The notes: generated from the letters alone by a model not told the origin. Positions 16,599 to 24,920 are shown, counted from the first letter of the stretch. The stretch: DNA of 64,000 nt from Clostridiales bacterium (GCA_004558115.1 SFDT01000001.1:27907-91906); one strand, 5' to 3'. Made by a program: numbers and translations.

Positions 16599-17486
16599 AT
16601 GACACAGAGAAAGCTCCTTTTTATCGTCAATCCCCGGGCGGGCCGCAGCAAGTCCCGCAGCCCGCTGTTTGACGCCATCTCTGTTTTTTCCGAGGCGGGC
16701 TACCTGACCTCCCTGCACAAGACCTCCGCCCCCGGCGACGCCTCCGTCACCGCCGCCCGGGAGGGGGAGGAGTACGACCTGATCGTGGCCGCCGGCGGTG
16801 ACGGCACTCTCAACGAGGTCATCACCGGGCTGATGCGCCTGGAAAAACGGCCTCCGCTGGGCTATCTGCCCCAGGGCAGCACCAACGATTTTGCCGCCAG
16901 CCTCCAGATCTCCGGCAATCCCGTGACCGCTGCCAGGGCCATCGTCCGCAACGTGCCCCGGATGCTGGACATCGGGCAGTGGAACGAGCGCTATTTTGTG
17001 TACGTGGCCTCCTTCGGCGCGTTTGTGAAAAGCTCTTATTCCGCTCCCCAGGCCGCCAAAAACGCCCTGGGCCACTTCGCCTATATCCTGGAGGGCATGA
17101 AGGACCTGAACACCCTGCGGCCTTACCGCATCCGCCTCACTGCCGACGGCGAGGTGCTGGATGGGGAGTATCTGTTCGGCGCCGTGTGCAACTCCACCTC
17201 CATCGGCGGGCTCATGAAACTGGACCCGGAGCGGGTGGTGCTGGACGACGGCAAATTCGAGCTGCTGCTGGTCCCCAATCCCCGGACCGCCCTGGACCTG
17301 CAAAACCTGGTGATGGCCCTGCTGAACCAGCAGTACGACAGCGGGGGCCTGGTGTTCCGCCATGTCTCCACGCTCCACCTGGAGACAGCGGAAGACCTGC
17401 CCTGGTCTCTGGATGGAGAGTATGCCCCCAGCGCCGCTGTGGTAAACATCCAAAACCACCAAGCCGCGCTGCGGGTGCTGCTGTGA
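16599..17486 (+). CDS. YegS/DAGK-type lipid kinase
   Basis: A 295-residue diacylglycerol/lipid kinase catalytic-domain protein. The nucleotide-binding motif is VNPRAGRSKS at the N-terminus, and the active-site motif AAGGDGTLNEVITGL lies around residue 64-78, followed by PQGSTNDFA. It likely phosphorylates diacylglycerol or a related lipid at the inner membrane face. ATG 16599 follows AGGAGG. Its stop overlaps the GTG start of the NUDIX gene, so the two are co-translated. Confidence 0.9.
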   Translation: MTQRKLLFIVNPRAGRSKSRSPLFDAISVFSEAGYLTSLHKTSAPGDASVTAAREGEEYDLIVAAGGDGTLNEVITGLMRLEKRPPLGYLPQGSTNDFAASLQISGNPVTAARAIVRNVPRMLDIGQWNERYFVYVASFGAFVKSSYSAPQAAKNALGHFAYILEGMKDLNTLRPYRIRLTADGEVLDGEYLFGAVCNSTSIGGLMKLDPERVVLDDGKFELLLVPNPRTALDLQNLVMALLNQQYDSGGLVFRHVSTLHLETAEDLPWSLDGEYAPSAAVVNIQNHQAALRVLL

Positions 17487-18091
17487 GGGAGCTGGAAGCC
17501 CTGCGCCGCCGCTACGGCGGCCACCAGCCGGGATTGCTGGGCGCCCGGCACAGCTACGCCGTCCTCTGTCCGCTGGTGGAGCGGCCTGACGGCCTGCATC
17601 TTTTGTTTGAGGTCCGCGCCCGGAATTTGAGCCAGGGCGGCGAGGTCTGTTTTCCCGGCGGCCGCATGGAGGCGGGAGAGACGCCTGCCCAATGCGCCCT
17701 GCGGGAGACGGAGGAGGAGCTGTCCATCCCCGCCGCGGAGGTCTCCCTGCTGGGCACGCCGGACTTCATCTGCAACCAAATGGGCTTTTTGCTGCGGCCG
17801 GTGCTGGGGCTGGTGTCCCCCGCCGGCTTCGCCGCCCTGCGCCCTTCCCCCGCCGAGGTGGCGGAGGTATTCACCGCGCCGCTGTCCTTCTTTGCGGAAA
17901 CGGCGCCGGAGCCCTGGCGCTATGAGCTGGTGCCCCAGGTGCCGGAGGACTTTCCCTATGAGTCCGTGGGCATCCCCCGGGACTACGCCTGGAACCACGG
18001 CTGGGTGGATGTGCCGGTGTGGTACTGGCAGGGCCACGCCGTCTGGGGCATGACCGCCCGCCTGGTGCGCGATCTCATCAAATCCCTGTGA
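17483..18091 (+). CDS. NUDIX hydrolase, CoA pyrophosphatase type
   Basis: A 202-residue NUDIX enzyme. GGRMEAGETPAQCALRETEE (about residues 57-76) is the NUDIX box with the REtxEE core, and NLSQGGEVCFPGG just before it matches the CoA-pyrophosphatase (NudL) subgroup that cleaves CoA to 4'-phosphopantetheine and 3',5'-ADP. GTG at 17483 overlaps the kinase stop (GTGA). It is followed directly by a strong terminator. Confidence 0.87.
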   Translation: MRELEALRRRYGGHQPGLLGARHSYAVLCPLVERPDGLHLLFEVRARNLSQGGEVCFPGGRMEAGETPAQCALRETEEELSIPAAEVSLLGTPDFICNQMGFLLRPVLGLVSPAGFAALRPSPAEVAEVFTAPLSFFAETAPEPWRYELVPQVPEDFPYESVGIPRDYAWNHGWVDVPVWYWQGHAVWGMTARLVRDLIKSL

Positions 18092-18128
18092 AAAAAGCGG
18101 AGCCGGCTTTTGCCGGCTCCGCTTTTTG
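18092..18128 (+). terminator. bidirectional terminator after the NUDIX gene
   Basis: Perfect 12-bp stem 18096-18107 / 18112-18123, TTTT loop, flanked by A and T runs; also serves the converging antiporter gene. Confidence 0.92.
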
Positions 18129-18138
18129 ATATTCACCT

Positions 18139-19095
18139 TTACATGACCAGCACGGCCACATATCCGGCGTAAGCCGCCAGCATCAGCGCGCCCTGCCAGC
18201 GGTAGAACTTTCCCTTCAGCAGGGGCGGCACCACCGCGATGCAGCACAGCAAAAAGCACACGGGAAGGTCCAGCGCCGTGGTCTGGCTGCCGATGGTCAG
18301 GCGGCCGCCGGACACGGCGGAGCACACCGGCAGGATCATGGTCAGGTCGATGACGTTGGCGCCGATGATATTGCCCACGGACATGGAGGCCTCTTTTTTT
18401 GCGATGGCCGTCAGGGTGGTGACCAGCTCCGGCAAAGAGGTGCCGATGGCCACCATGGTGACGCCGATGATGCTGGAGGGCACACCCAGCAGCAGCGCCA
18501 GCTCGCTGCCGTAATTGATGAGCAGCCGGGAGCCGATGACGATGGCGGCGATGCCCGCCGCGAACAGCCCCAGCTTCATGGCCATCTGGCGGTGGGAGAC
18601 CGTGCGGCGGCCGGGATGCTCCTCCCGCCGCTCCGCCATGCCCTGGCGGGCATCCACGATGTTGTTCCCCAGATACACCGCGAAAATGACGAACAGCAGC
18701 ATACTGGGCAGGAACGCAAGTCCTCCTCCCCGGCACAGAACCAGCAGCAGCGCCGCGCCGGACACCATCAAAACCGCTTTCAGGTTGAATTGCTTTTTGC
18801 TGACCACCGACGGGATGCACACCACGGAGATCCCCAGGATCAGCCCCAGGTTGGCGGTGACGGAGCCCACGGCATTGCCCACCGCCAGGTCTACCTCTCC
18901 CTGAAGCACGCCGGTGACAGACACCGTCAGCTCCGGCAGCGTCGTGGCCAGGGACACGATGGTGGCGCCGATGATGAAGCGGGGCACGCCGGTGCTCTCC
19001 GCGATCCAGACGGCGCCGTCCAAAAACCAGTCGCCGCCCTTGACGATCAGTACAAGACCCACCAAAAACAACAAAACCGTCATCCAGATATTCAT
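18139..19095 (-). CDS. calcium/sodium-type antiporter (CaCA family, YrbG-like)
   Basis: A 318-residue integral membrane cation exchanger with about ten helices in two inverted halves. The two alpha-repeats are visible: GATIVSLATTLPELTVSVTG (about residues 42-61) and GVTMVAIGTSLPELVTTLTA (about 205-224). Start MNIWMTVLL at 19093-19095 has CGCAGGAGGAC before it; the longer reading passes through the riboswitch and is rejected. A yybP-ykoY manganese riboswitch precedes the gene, so the physiological substrate may be Mn2+ rather than Ca2+. That is inference from known riboswitch biology. Confidence 0.9.
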   Translation of the reverse strand: MNIWMTVLLFLVGLVLIVKGGDWFLDGAVWIAESTGVPRFIIGATIVSLATTLPELTVSVTGVLQGEVDLAVGNAVGSVTANLGLILGISVVCIPSVVSKKQFNLKAVLMVSGAALLLVLCRGGGLAFLPSMLLFVIFAVYLGNNIVDARQGMAERREEHPGRRTVSHRQMAMKLGLFAAGIAAIVIGSRLLINYGSELALLLGVPSSIIGVTMVAIGTSLPELVTTLTAIAKKEASMSVGNIIGANVIDLTMILPVCSAVSGGRLTIGSQTTALDLPVCFLLCCIAVVPPLLKGKFYRWQGALMLAAYAGYVAVLVM

Positions 19096-19124
19096 ACGTC
19101 CTCCTGCGTTTTTCCATAAAATGA

Positions 19125-19195
19125 GCGAGGCCCTTACTGCACACCACGCCGCCGGGATACTTCCCCGCGGCAGCGATGTCCAGTAAAAGTCTCGC
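19125..19195 (-). terminator. riboswitch expression-platform terminator hairpin
   Basis: Minus strand GCGAG (19195-19191) and TTACTG (19186-19181) pair with CAGTAA (19139-19134) and CTCGC (19129-19125), followed by a TCATTTT tract. This stem uses the 3' strand of riboswitch P1, so the two folds exclude each other. Confidence 0.6.
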
Positions 19196-19280
19196 CTTTT
19201 CGACATGTTCCGGGCGGCTCAATGCCGCCGTGCTGACGAACCACACCACGCCTCTCAGAGCGCAGGCTACTCCCTTTTAC
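19183..19280 (-). promoter_or_regulatory. yybP-ykoY manganese riboswitch aptamer
   Basis: Minus strand leader reads GTAAAAGGGAGTAGCC (19280-19265), then CTGAGAGG, CGTCAGCACGG and finally GGCGAGACTTTTAC (19196-19183). The first and last segments pair as P1 (GTAAAAG with CTTTTAC). These are the conserved elements of the yybP-ykoY class, which senses Mn2+. It sits between a consensus promoter and the antiporter start codon. Confidence 0.82.
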
Positions 19281-19289
19281 GTTACCTAT

Positions 19290-19319
19290 ATTATATGAAA
19301 GGACCCATTTGTTTGTCAA
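19290..19319 (-). promoter_or_regulatory. promoter of the riboswitch/antiporter transcript
   Basis: Minus strand TTGACA (19319-19314), 18-bp spacer, TATAAT (19295-19290): consensus boxes, start about 10 bp before the riboswitch. Confidence 0.85.
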
Positions 19320-19344
19320 CGTGAACTTTTCGTCAATATCCCAC

Positions 19345-19381
19345 AAAAGCCCGGAGGAAAGCGCCTTTCCCCCGGGCTTTT
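19345..19381 (-). terminator. terminator of the phosphatase-GNAT fusion gene
   Basis: AAAAGCCCGG (19345-19354) pairs with 19372-19381, with an inner GGAAA/TTTCC stem. Followed on the minus strand by a T-rich end. Confidence 0.75.
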
Positions 19382-19388
19382 GCACCGT

Positions 19389-20477
19389 TTACAGGTATTC
19401 CGGGTCGTAACCGATGTCCTTGACCAGGACCGGGCCTCCAGCGGCCCGGAAGCCGTGCTCCCGGAAAAAGCCGGCTGCGGAGGCGTTCTCCGCCAGGGAA
19501 AGCCGCAGCTCCCGGCCCTCCCGCTCCCGGGTGAGCCGCACCGCCTGCCCCAGCAGCTGCACGCCGAAGCCCCGGTCCCGGCAGGCCGGCTCCACACAGG
19601 CCAGGGAGATCCAGCCCGTTTCCGGTCCCAGCTGCACCAGGCCCACGGCCTTTCCGTCCAAATAGCCCACCAACGTGGTCCGCTCCGCCGCGTCCGCCAG
19701 CAGCCGCGCCCGGTCAAAGGGAGCGGCCTTGCCGCTCTCCGTCCAGACGGCGGACACGCAGCCCGTCAAAAAGTCCTCCTGCTCCGGCAGCCGCAGCGGT
19801 GCGAAGCACAGTCCCGGCTCCAGGGCGCTGTCCCGCTTGCGGGGCTTTTCCCCGGCCAGGTACGCCTCCGTTTGCAGATGGCTGACATCGTCCCGGAGCA
19901 CCACCCGCATCCGGCCGTTTTCCGCCTCCACCAGGGATACGGCGGTGTTGCCGCCCACCGGCGTTTCCGAAAGCCGGTCCAGGGAGTAGCCCTCCAGCTC
20001 CGCCAGCAGCAGCCGGATGGCGTAACCGTGGGACACCACGGCGATGGTCTTCCCTTCGTTCTCCCCGGCGATCTGCTTCACCGCCGCCAGCACCCGCTCC
20101 AGCACCTGCCGGGGCGTCTCCGCCCCCTCCACGTACCATTTTTCCGGGTGAAGGTTGAAATTCACCAGCTGCTCTTTGTCCGTCCGGGCAATGTCGCCCC
20201 AGGTCTGCTGCTCCCACCGGCCCACGCAGATCTCCCGCAGGTCCCGCCGCCGGTGAAGCTCCAGCCCCTTGGGCCGGTAGATGGCGCTGGCGGTGGCGCA
20301 GGTGCGGTACAGGTCGCTGGCGTAAACGGCGTCGATCCGGATATCGGCGAAGCGCCGCCGCAGCGCCTCCACCTGCCGCCAGCCCCGGTCGGTGAGGATG
20401 CTGTTGTACTGGCCCTGTGCGATACGGTACAGGTTGCCTTCCGCCTCCGCGTGGCGGACGAGATAGATTCTGGTCAT
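19389..20477 (-). CDS. histidine phosphatase - GNAT acetyltransferase fusion protein
   Basis: A 362-residue two-domain protein. The N-terminal half (about 1-200) is a histidine phosphatase/phosphoglycerate mutase-like domain: LVRHAEAEGN at residues 6-15 holds the catalytic RHA, with a second histidine in VVSHGYAIR (about 148). The C-terminal part (about 240-362) is a GNAT domain with the acetyl-CoA loop CRDRGFGVQLLGQAV and the late AAGFFREHGFRAAGG. Normal histidine phosphatases of this type end near 200 residues, so the acetyltransferase is an added module. There is one continuous frame with no internal start needed. The substrates are unknown; the fusion suggests two reactions on one metabolite or a regulated pair. 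Confidence 0.88.
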   Translation of the reverse strand: MTRIYLVRHAEAEGNLYRIAQGQYNSILTDRGWRQVEALRRRFADIRIDAVYASDLYRTCATASAIYRPKGLELHRRRDLREICVGRWEQQTWGDIARTDKEQLVNFNLHPEKWYVEGAETPRQVLERVLAAVKQIAGENEGKTIAVVSHGYAIRLLLAELEGYSLDRLSETPVGGNTAVSLVEAENGRMRVVLRDDVSHLQTEAYLAGEKPRKRDSALEPGLCFAPLRLPEQEDFLTGCVSAVWTESGKAAPFDRARLLADAAERTTLVGYLDGKAVGLVQLGPETGWISLACVEPACRDRGFGVQLLGQAVRLTREREGRELRLSLAENASAAGFFREHGFRAAGGPVLVKDIGYDPEYL

Positions 20478-20608
20478 AGGTTCCTCCCAGCTGCGTATTC
20501 GATTCGCATTTGATTATAGCGCGGAATGCATCTTTTGGCAAACCTCTCCGGCGGATTTTTCCCCCGCAGGCGGGCATACTAGCTCCGTGCCAAAAGGAGT
20601 GACGGAAT

Positions 20609-20788
20609 ATGAAGACGAGTACCGGATTTTGGGTCGGTATCGGCGCCGGCATGGCGGCCGGCGCGGCTGTGGGGATGATGATGCCCGGCGGCAGGCAGTC
20701 CATGAAAACACAGGTGGGCAAAAGCATCCACAAGCTGGGTGTCGCCGTGGACGGAGCCGTGGACAACATCGCCTCCGAACTGCACTGA
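20609..20788 (+). CDS. small YtxH-like membrane-associated protein
   Basis: A 59-residue protein. ATG at 20609 is preceded by AAAAGGAG (20592-20599). The N-terminal third is a glycine/alanine-rich hydrophobic helix (FWVGIGAGMAAGAAVGMMM), and the tail is amphipathic, charged and polar, ending DNIASELH. This is the layout of short YtxH-domain proteins found in Firmicutes, whose function is poorly known. Codon use fits the neighbourhood, and a GC-rich hairpin with T tract follows the stop (20798-20831). Confidence 0.7.
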   Translation: MKTSTGFWVGIGAGMAAGAAVGMMMPGGRQSMKTQVGKSIHKLGVAVDGAVDNIASELH

Positions 20789-20797
20789 GGTGCACAG

Positions 20798-20831
20798 CGG
20801 GAGGGGCAAACGCCCTTCCCGCGTCTTTTTT
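20798..20831 (+). terminator. terminator of the small YtxH-like gene
   Basis: GC-rich near-perfect stem (GCGGGAGGG with CCCTTCCCGC) followed by seven T residues. Confidence 0.75.
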
Positions 20832-20852
20832 TGAAAAATTTCCGTTTAGGGG

Positions 20853-20880
20853 TTGACTTTATGAAAACCTTTGCTATAAT
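20853..20880 (+). promoter_or_regulatory. promoter of the tRNA-Ser gene
   Basis: TTGACT (20853-20858), 16-bp spacer, TATAAT (20875-20880), about 55 bp before the mature tRNA. Confidence 0.8.
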
Positions 20881-20943
20881 AATAACGCTGTCTCTTGAAG
20901 GCGGCGCACAAGTCCATCCGAGAAGCAGAACTGGAACAGCTAT

Positions 20944-21035
20944 GGAGAAGTCGCCTAGTTGGTCGAGGGCGCATGATTGGAAATCATGTAGGCTCCTAAA
21001 GGGTCTCGAGGGTTCGAATCCCTCCTTCTCCGCCA
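20944..21035 (+). tRNA. tRNA-Ser (GGA anticodon)
   Basis: The acceptor stem GGAGAAG (20944-20950) pairs with CTTCTCC (21025-21031), followed by discriminator G and an encoded CCA. The anticodon loop TTGGAAA carries GGA. A long variable arm (AGGCTCCTAAAGGGTCT region) and GGTTCGAATCC T-loop identify a class II serine tRNA of 92 nt including CCA, reading UCC/UCU. Confidence 0.97.
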
Positions 21036-21038
21036 CAT

Positions 21039-21077
21039 CGGAGCAAGCGTTATGCCGCTTGCTCCGACTTTTTTATA
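21039..21077 (+). terminator. terminator of tRNA-Ser
   Basis: Inverted repeat CGGAGCAAGCG / CGCTTGCTCCG (roughly 21039-21067) followed by a run of T. Confidence 0.85.
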
Positions 21078-21122
21078 ACCGCCAACAGTGCGAACGGAAT
21101 CTCAACAAAGGAAGTGACCCTC

Positions 21123-21986
21123 ATGAAAACCGGACTGGTCCTGGAGGGCGGCGCTTTCCGCACCATTTTTTCCTCCGGTGTGTGCGACGCTTTTCTGGAT
21201 GCGGACCTGCCCCTGCCGGATTACACCGTAGGCGTTTCCGCCGGTATCACCTACGGCGTCAGCTACCTCTCCCGCCAGAGCCGGCGCAACCTGCGCGTCC
21301 TCACCACATATGCCAATGACCGGCGGTACATGGGGCTTGGCAACTACCTCCGCCCCGGCAACCGCTCCTACTTCGGTCTGGAATTTTCCTATGAGACCAT
21401 CCCCAACCGGCTGGACCCCTTCGACCACGACACCTTCGAGGCCTATCCCGGCACGGTGGAGGCTGTGGTGACCAACCTGGCCACCGGGCAGGCGGACTAT
21501 CTGCCGGTGCCCCGGCGGGACCGGCACAACCTGCTGCTGCAGGCCACCTGCGCCATCCCCCTCATGTTCCCGGTATACCATCTGGACGGCCAGCCCTACC
21601 TGGACGGCGGCTGCGCCGACGCCATTCCCTGGAAGCGGGCCTTTGACCAGGGCTGCGACCGGGTGGTGGTGCTGCTGACCCGGGAGCGGAGCTACCGCAA
21701 GGACACCGAACGGCTGATGCCCATCCTGCGCCGGACGTTCCGGCAATACCCCGCCTTTTTGGAGACCCTGTCCACCCGGGCGGAGCGGTACAACCGCTGC
21801 CGGGAGGAGCTGTTCGCCCTGGAGCGGGAGGGAAAGGTCCTGGTCATCGCGCCGGAGAGCACCGCCGGCTTCTCCCGGACGGAGCGGGACACGGACAAGA
21901 TCCGCCGCATGTGGCAGTCCGGCTACTTCGCCGGCCGCCGGGCCGTGGAGGATGTGCAGGCGTTTTGGACAAGTGAGGTTCTGTAA
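21123..21986 (+). CDS. patatin-like phospholipase family protein
   Basis: A 287-residue predicted acyl hydrolase (RssA/YjjU-type) with a Ser-Asp dyad. The oxyanion loop LEGGAFRTIF follows the start, the nucleophile elbow GVSAG holds the serine (about residue 41), and YLDGGCADAIP provides the catalytic aspartate (about residue 163). ATG at 21123 is chosen over GTG 21114 because AAAGGAAG sits 12 nt before it and only 3 nt before the GTG. Cytoplasmic, no signal peptide, monocistronic. Likely substrates are phospholipids or lysophospholipids. Confidence 0.88.
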   Translation: MKTGLVLEGGAFRTIFSSGVCDAFLDADLPLPDYTVGVSAGITYGVSYLSRQSRRNLRVLTTYANDRRYMGLGNYLRPGNRSYFGLEFSYETIPNRLDPFDHDTFEAYPGTVEAVVTNLATGQADYLPVPRRDRHNLLLQATCAIPLMFPVYHLDGQPYLDGGCADAIPWKRAFDQGCDRVVVLLTRERSYRKDTERLMPILRRTFRQYPAFLETLSTRAERYNRCREELFALEREGKVLVIAPESTAGFSRTERDTDKIRRMWQSGYFAGRRAVEDVQAFWTSEVL

Positions 21987-21993
21987 ATTTGCG

Positions 21994-22033
21994 TAAAAAT
22001 GCTCCCCTGGCCAGGGGAGCATTTGCTTTTTAT
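21994..22033 (+). terminator. terminator of the patatin gene
   Basis: AAAATGCTCCCCTGGCCAGGGGAG-type perfect palindrome followed by CATTTGCTTTTT. Confidence 0.85.
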
Positions 22034-22130
22034 ACAAAGGTTCATCGTTTGCGTTATGCAATTTGTCGGTTATTTTACGCAAAATTTACAAAAGTCTCTT
22101 TCGCCTCTTCTCATGCCTGCTGTTTCCTTA

Positions 22131-22136
22131 TATAAT
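22131..22136 (+). promoter_or_regulatory. -10 element upstream of the Na/Pi symporter
   Basis: TATAAT at 22131-22136, about 65 bp before the start codon; the -35 box is weak. Confidence 0.45.
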
Positions 22137-22202
22137 GGAAATGCTATGAGCTGTTTACCGCTGCGGCGCGGCGAAAGAACGGAAACAAAAAGGAGAATAT
22201 GC

Positions 22203-23951
22203 ATGGATATTTTTTCCATCTTCACCCTCTGTGGAGGGTTGGCCTTTTTCCTGTACGGCATGACCACCATGTCCAAGAGCCTGGAAAAAATGGCCGGCGG
22301 CAAGCTGGAGCGCATTTTGAAGCGCATGACCTCCAATCCCCTGAAAAGCCTGCTGCTGGGCGCGGGCATCACCATTGCCATCCAGTCCTCCTCCGCCATG
22401 ACGGTCATGCTGGTGGGCCTGGTAAACTCCGGTGTCATGGAGCTGGGCCAGACCATCGGCGTCATCATGGGCTCCAACATCGGCACCACTTTGACGGCGT
22501 GGATCTTATCTTTGACGGGCATCCAGAGCGAGAACGTCTTTGTGAACCTGCTGAAGCCCGAAAACTTCTCCCCCGTCATCGCCCTGGTGGGCATCATCCT
22601 CATCATGGGCTCCAAAAAGCAGCGGCGCCGGGACATCGGCCGTATCATGGTGGGCTTTTCCATTTTGATGTACGGCATGGAGCTGATGAAAAACGCCGTC
22701 AGCCCCCTGGCGGATATGCCGGAATTCTCCAACCTGCTCACCGCCTTCAATAATCCCCTTTTGGGTGTGGCGGTAGGTGCCGTGTTCACCGGCATCATTC
22801 AGTCCTCCGCCGCCTCCGTGGGTATTTTGCAGGCGCTGGCCCTCACCGGCTCCATCACCTACGGCATGGCCATCCCCATCATCATGGGCCAGAACATCGG
22901 CACCTGCGTCACAGCTCTCATCTCCGCCATCGGCGTCTCCCGCAATGCCAAGCGGGTATCCGCCATCCACATCTCTTTTAACGTCATCGGCACCGTTGTC
23001 TGCCTCATTTTGTTTTACGGCGGCAACCTGCTGTTCCACTTCTCCTTTATGACCGCGCCCGTGGGCGCCGTGGGCATCGCCTTCTGCCACACGGTGTTCA
23101 ATGTGCTGACCACCCTGTTGCTGCTGCCCTTCTCCCGCCAGCTGGAAAAGCTGGCGCGGAGGATGGTCAAATCCGAAAGCAAGGCCGAGCAGTTCGCCTT
23201 CCTGGACCCCCGCCTGCTGCGGACGCCCGGTGTAGCCATCAGCGAATGCGTGTCCATGGCCAACTGCATGGGGGACCTGGCCCACCATAACCTGCTGCTG
23301 GCTCTCCAGCAGCTGACGGATTACAGCGAGGAGCGGGAAGCGGAGATCACCGCCAACGAGGACAAGCTGGATATCTACGAGGACCGCCTGGGCAGCTACC
23401 TGGTGCAGATCTCCCAGCACGGCGTGTCCATGGACGATATCCGCACCGTCTCCCGCCTGCTCCACGCCATCGGCGACTTCGAGCGTATCGGCGACCACGC
23501 CCTGAACCTGCAGGAATCCGCCCAGGAGATCCACGACAAGGACATCCGCTTCTCCGACAGCGCCGAGGCGGAGCTCTGCGTGCTGATGGACGCCCTGAAG
23601 GACATTCTGGACCGCTCCTTCTCCTGCTTCATCGCCGACGATGTGGACGCGGCCCTGACAGTGGAGCCCTTGGAGGAGACCATTGACCGCCTGATCGAGG
23701 AGGTCCGGATGCGCCACATCCAGCGGCTCCAGACCGGCGGCTGCACCATTCAGCTGGGCTTTGTCCTCAGCGACCTGCTCACCAATTTCGAGCGTGTCTC
23801 CGACCACTGCTCCAACATCGCCGTCTGCGTTCTGGAGGAGCGGGACGTCAATCTGGACCGGCACGCTTACCTCCACGACTTGAAGTCCGACAGCACCTTC
23901 ACCCGCCGCCTGACCCAGGACCTGGAAACATACAGTCTTCCCCAGCTTTAA
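22203..23951 (+). CDS. Na/Pi cotransporter family protein with C-terminal PhoU-like domain
   Basis: A 582-residue protein. The N-terminal ~320 residues are a PNaS (NptA/YjbB-type) phosphate transporter with two repeats, each holding a QSSSA/QSSAA motif (AIQSSSAMTVMLVGLV and IIQSSAASVGIL). The remaining ~230 residues are helical and PhoU-like (long helices with DFERIGDHA and FERVSDHCSN). ATG at 22203 follows AAGGAGAATATGC. This arrangement is common in Firmicutes and is thought to move phosphate, with the PhoU part controlling flux. Confidence 0.92.
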   Translation: MDIFSIFTLCGGLAFFLYGMTTMSKSLEKMAGGKLERILKRMTSNPLKSLLLGAGITIAIQSSSAMTVMLVGLVNSGVMELGQTIGVIMGSNIGTTLTAWILSLTGIQSENVFVNLLKPENFSPVIALVGIILIMGSKKQRRRDIGRIMVGFSILMYGMELMKNAVSPLADMPEFSNLLTAFNNPLLGVAVGAVFTGIIQSSAASVGILQALALTGSITYGMAIPIIMGQNIGTCVTALISAIGVSRNAKRVSAIHISFNVIGTVVCLILFYGGNLLFHFSFMTAPVGAVGIAFCHTVFNVLTTLLLLPFSRQLEKLARRMVKSESKAEQFAFLDPRLLRTPGVAISECVSMANCMGDLAHHNLLLALQQLTDYSEEREAEITANEDKLDIYEDRLGSYLVQISQHGVSMDDIRTVSRLLHAIGDFERIGDHALNLQESAQEIHDKDIRFSDSAEAELCVLMDALKDILDRSFSCFIADDVDAALTVEPLEETIDRLIEEVRMRHIQRLQTGGCTIQLGFVLSDLLTNFERVSDHCSNIAVCVLEERDVNLDRHAYLHDLKSDSTFTRRLTQDLETYSLPQL

Positions 23952-23959
23952 AGGGGACA

Positions 23960-23996
23960 AGCAGCCCGGAAAGCAGAGCTTTCCGGGCTGTTTTTA
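23960..23996 (+). terminator. terminator between the Na/Pi symporter and the thioredoxin reductase-like gene
   Basis: Perfect 12-bp stem 23962-23973 / 23979-23990 and T tract; overlaps the stop codon of the converging gene. Confidence 0.9.
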
Positions 23997-24920
23997 TGCG
24001 TTCTGCTTCTCCAGATACGCCGCCGCCATGTGGGCCGCCACGGCGCCGTCCGCGGCGGCGGTGACCACCTGCCGCAGCCGCTTCGCCCGCACATCTCCCG
24101 CGGCGAACACGCCGGGCAGCACTGTGGCGGTGGTCTCGTCCGCCAGCACATAGCCCGCCGGGTCCAGCGGCAGCCGGCCCGCCAGCAGTGCTGTCTCCGG
24201 CTGGCGGCCGATGGCCACGAACACACCGGAGCAGGGGAGGCTATGACACGCTCCGGTGGCCAGCTCCCGGTACCGCAGGCCGGTCACCGCCTTTTCTCCC
24301 TCCACGGCCTCCACGGCGGCGTTCCAGAGGAAGTCCACGTTTTTCATACGCGCCAGCGCCTGGACGGCCTGCCGCTCCGCCCGCAGCGTATCCCGCCGGT
24401 GGACCACCGTCACATGGCGGCACAGGCGGCTGAGGGTCAATGCCTCCGACACGGCGGAATTGCCGCCGCCCACCACCGCCACGTCCCGCCCCCGGAAAAG
24501 CGCGCCGTCGCAGGCGGCGCAGAAGCTGACGCCGCGGCCCCGCAGAGCTTCTTCGCCGGGGACGCCCAGCTTTCTGGGGCCGGCGCCGGCGGCGTAGATA
24601 AGCGCCCGGCCGGTAAAGGTCCCGGCGGCGGTCTCCGCCTGCTTTTCCGGTCCCCCCAGGCCCAGCGCCAGCACCTGGGCCAGCACCGTGGCCGCGCCGG
24701 ACCGTTCCGCCCCCCGCCGCATCCGCTCCGCCAGGCGCCAGCCCTCCACTGCCTCCGGCTCTCCGGGATAATTTTCCACTGCCTCCGCCGCGGCCAGCTG
24801 GCCGCCGGGTGCGGTGCCCTCCAGCACCAAAGTGGTCAGCCCGCTCCGGGCGGCATACAGCGCCGCCGCATACCCCGCCGGGCCGCCGCCTACGATGAGC
24901 ACATCCGCGTTTTGTTCCAT
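23994..24920 (-). CDS. thioredoxin reductase-like FAD/NAD(P)-dependent oxidoreductase
   Basis: A 308-residue flavoprotein of the low-molecular-weight TrxB family. It has the N-terminal FAD motif GGGPAGYAAALYAARSG, the redox-active CAAC in SFCAACDG (around residue 135), the NAD(P) motif VGGGNSAVSEALTLS and the C-terminal FAD motif FAAGDVRAKRLRQVV. It reduces thioredoxin or a related disulfide partner. It is divergent from the rubrerythrin gene with 87 bp between, suggesting shared oxidative-stress control. Its codons are somewhat more GC- and Ala-rich than the surroundings, but the product is intact. Confidence 0.9.
   Translation of the reverse strand: MEQNADVLIVGGGPAGYAAALYAARSGLTTLVLEGTAPGGQLAAAEAVENYPGEPEAVEGWRLAERMRRGAERSGAATVLAQVLALGLGGPEKQAETAAGTFTGRALIYAAGAGPRKLGVPGEEALRGRGVSFCAACDGALFRGRDVAVVGGGNSAVSEALTLSRLCRHVTVVHRRDTLRAERQAVQALARMKNVDFLWNAAVEAVEGEKAVTGLRYRELATGACHSLPCSGVFVAIGRQPETALLAGRLPLDPAGYVLADETTATVLPGVFAAGDVRAKRLRQVVTAAADGAVAAHMAAAYLEKQNA

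Noticed and set aside
17123..19249. 708-codon minus-strand frame starting MVWFVSTAAL
   Set aside because: Its first 50 codons lie in the manganese riboswitch and expression platform, then it runs out of frame through the antiporter and NUDIX genes. The protein-like look of the start is an accident of the conserved RNA.
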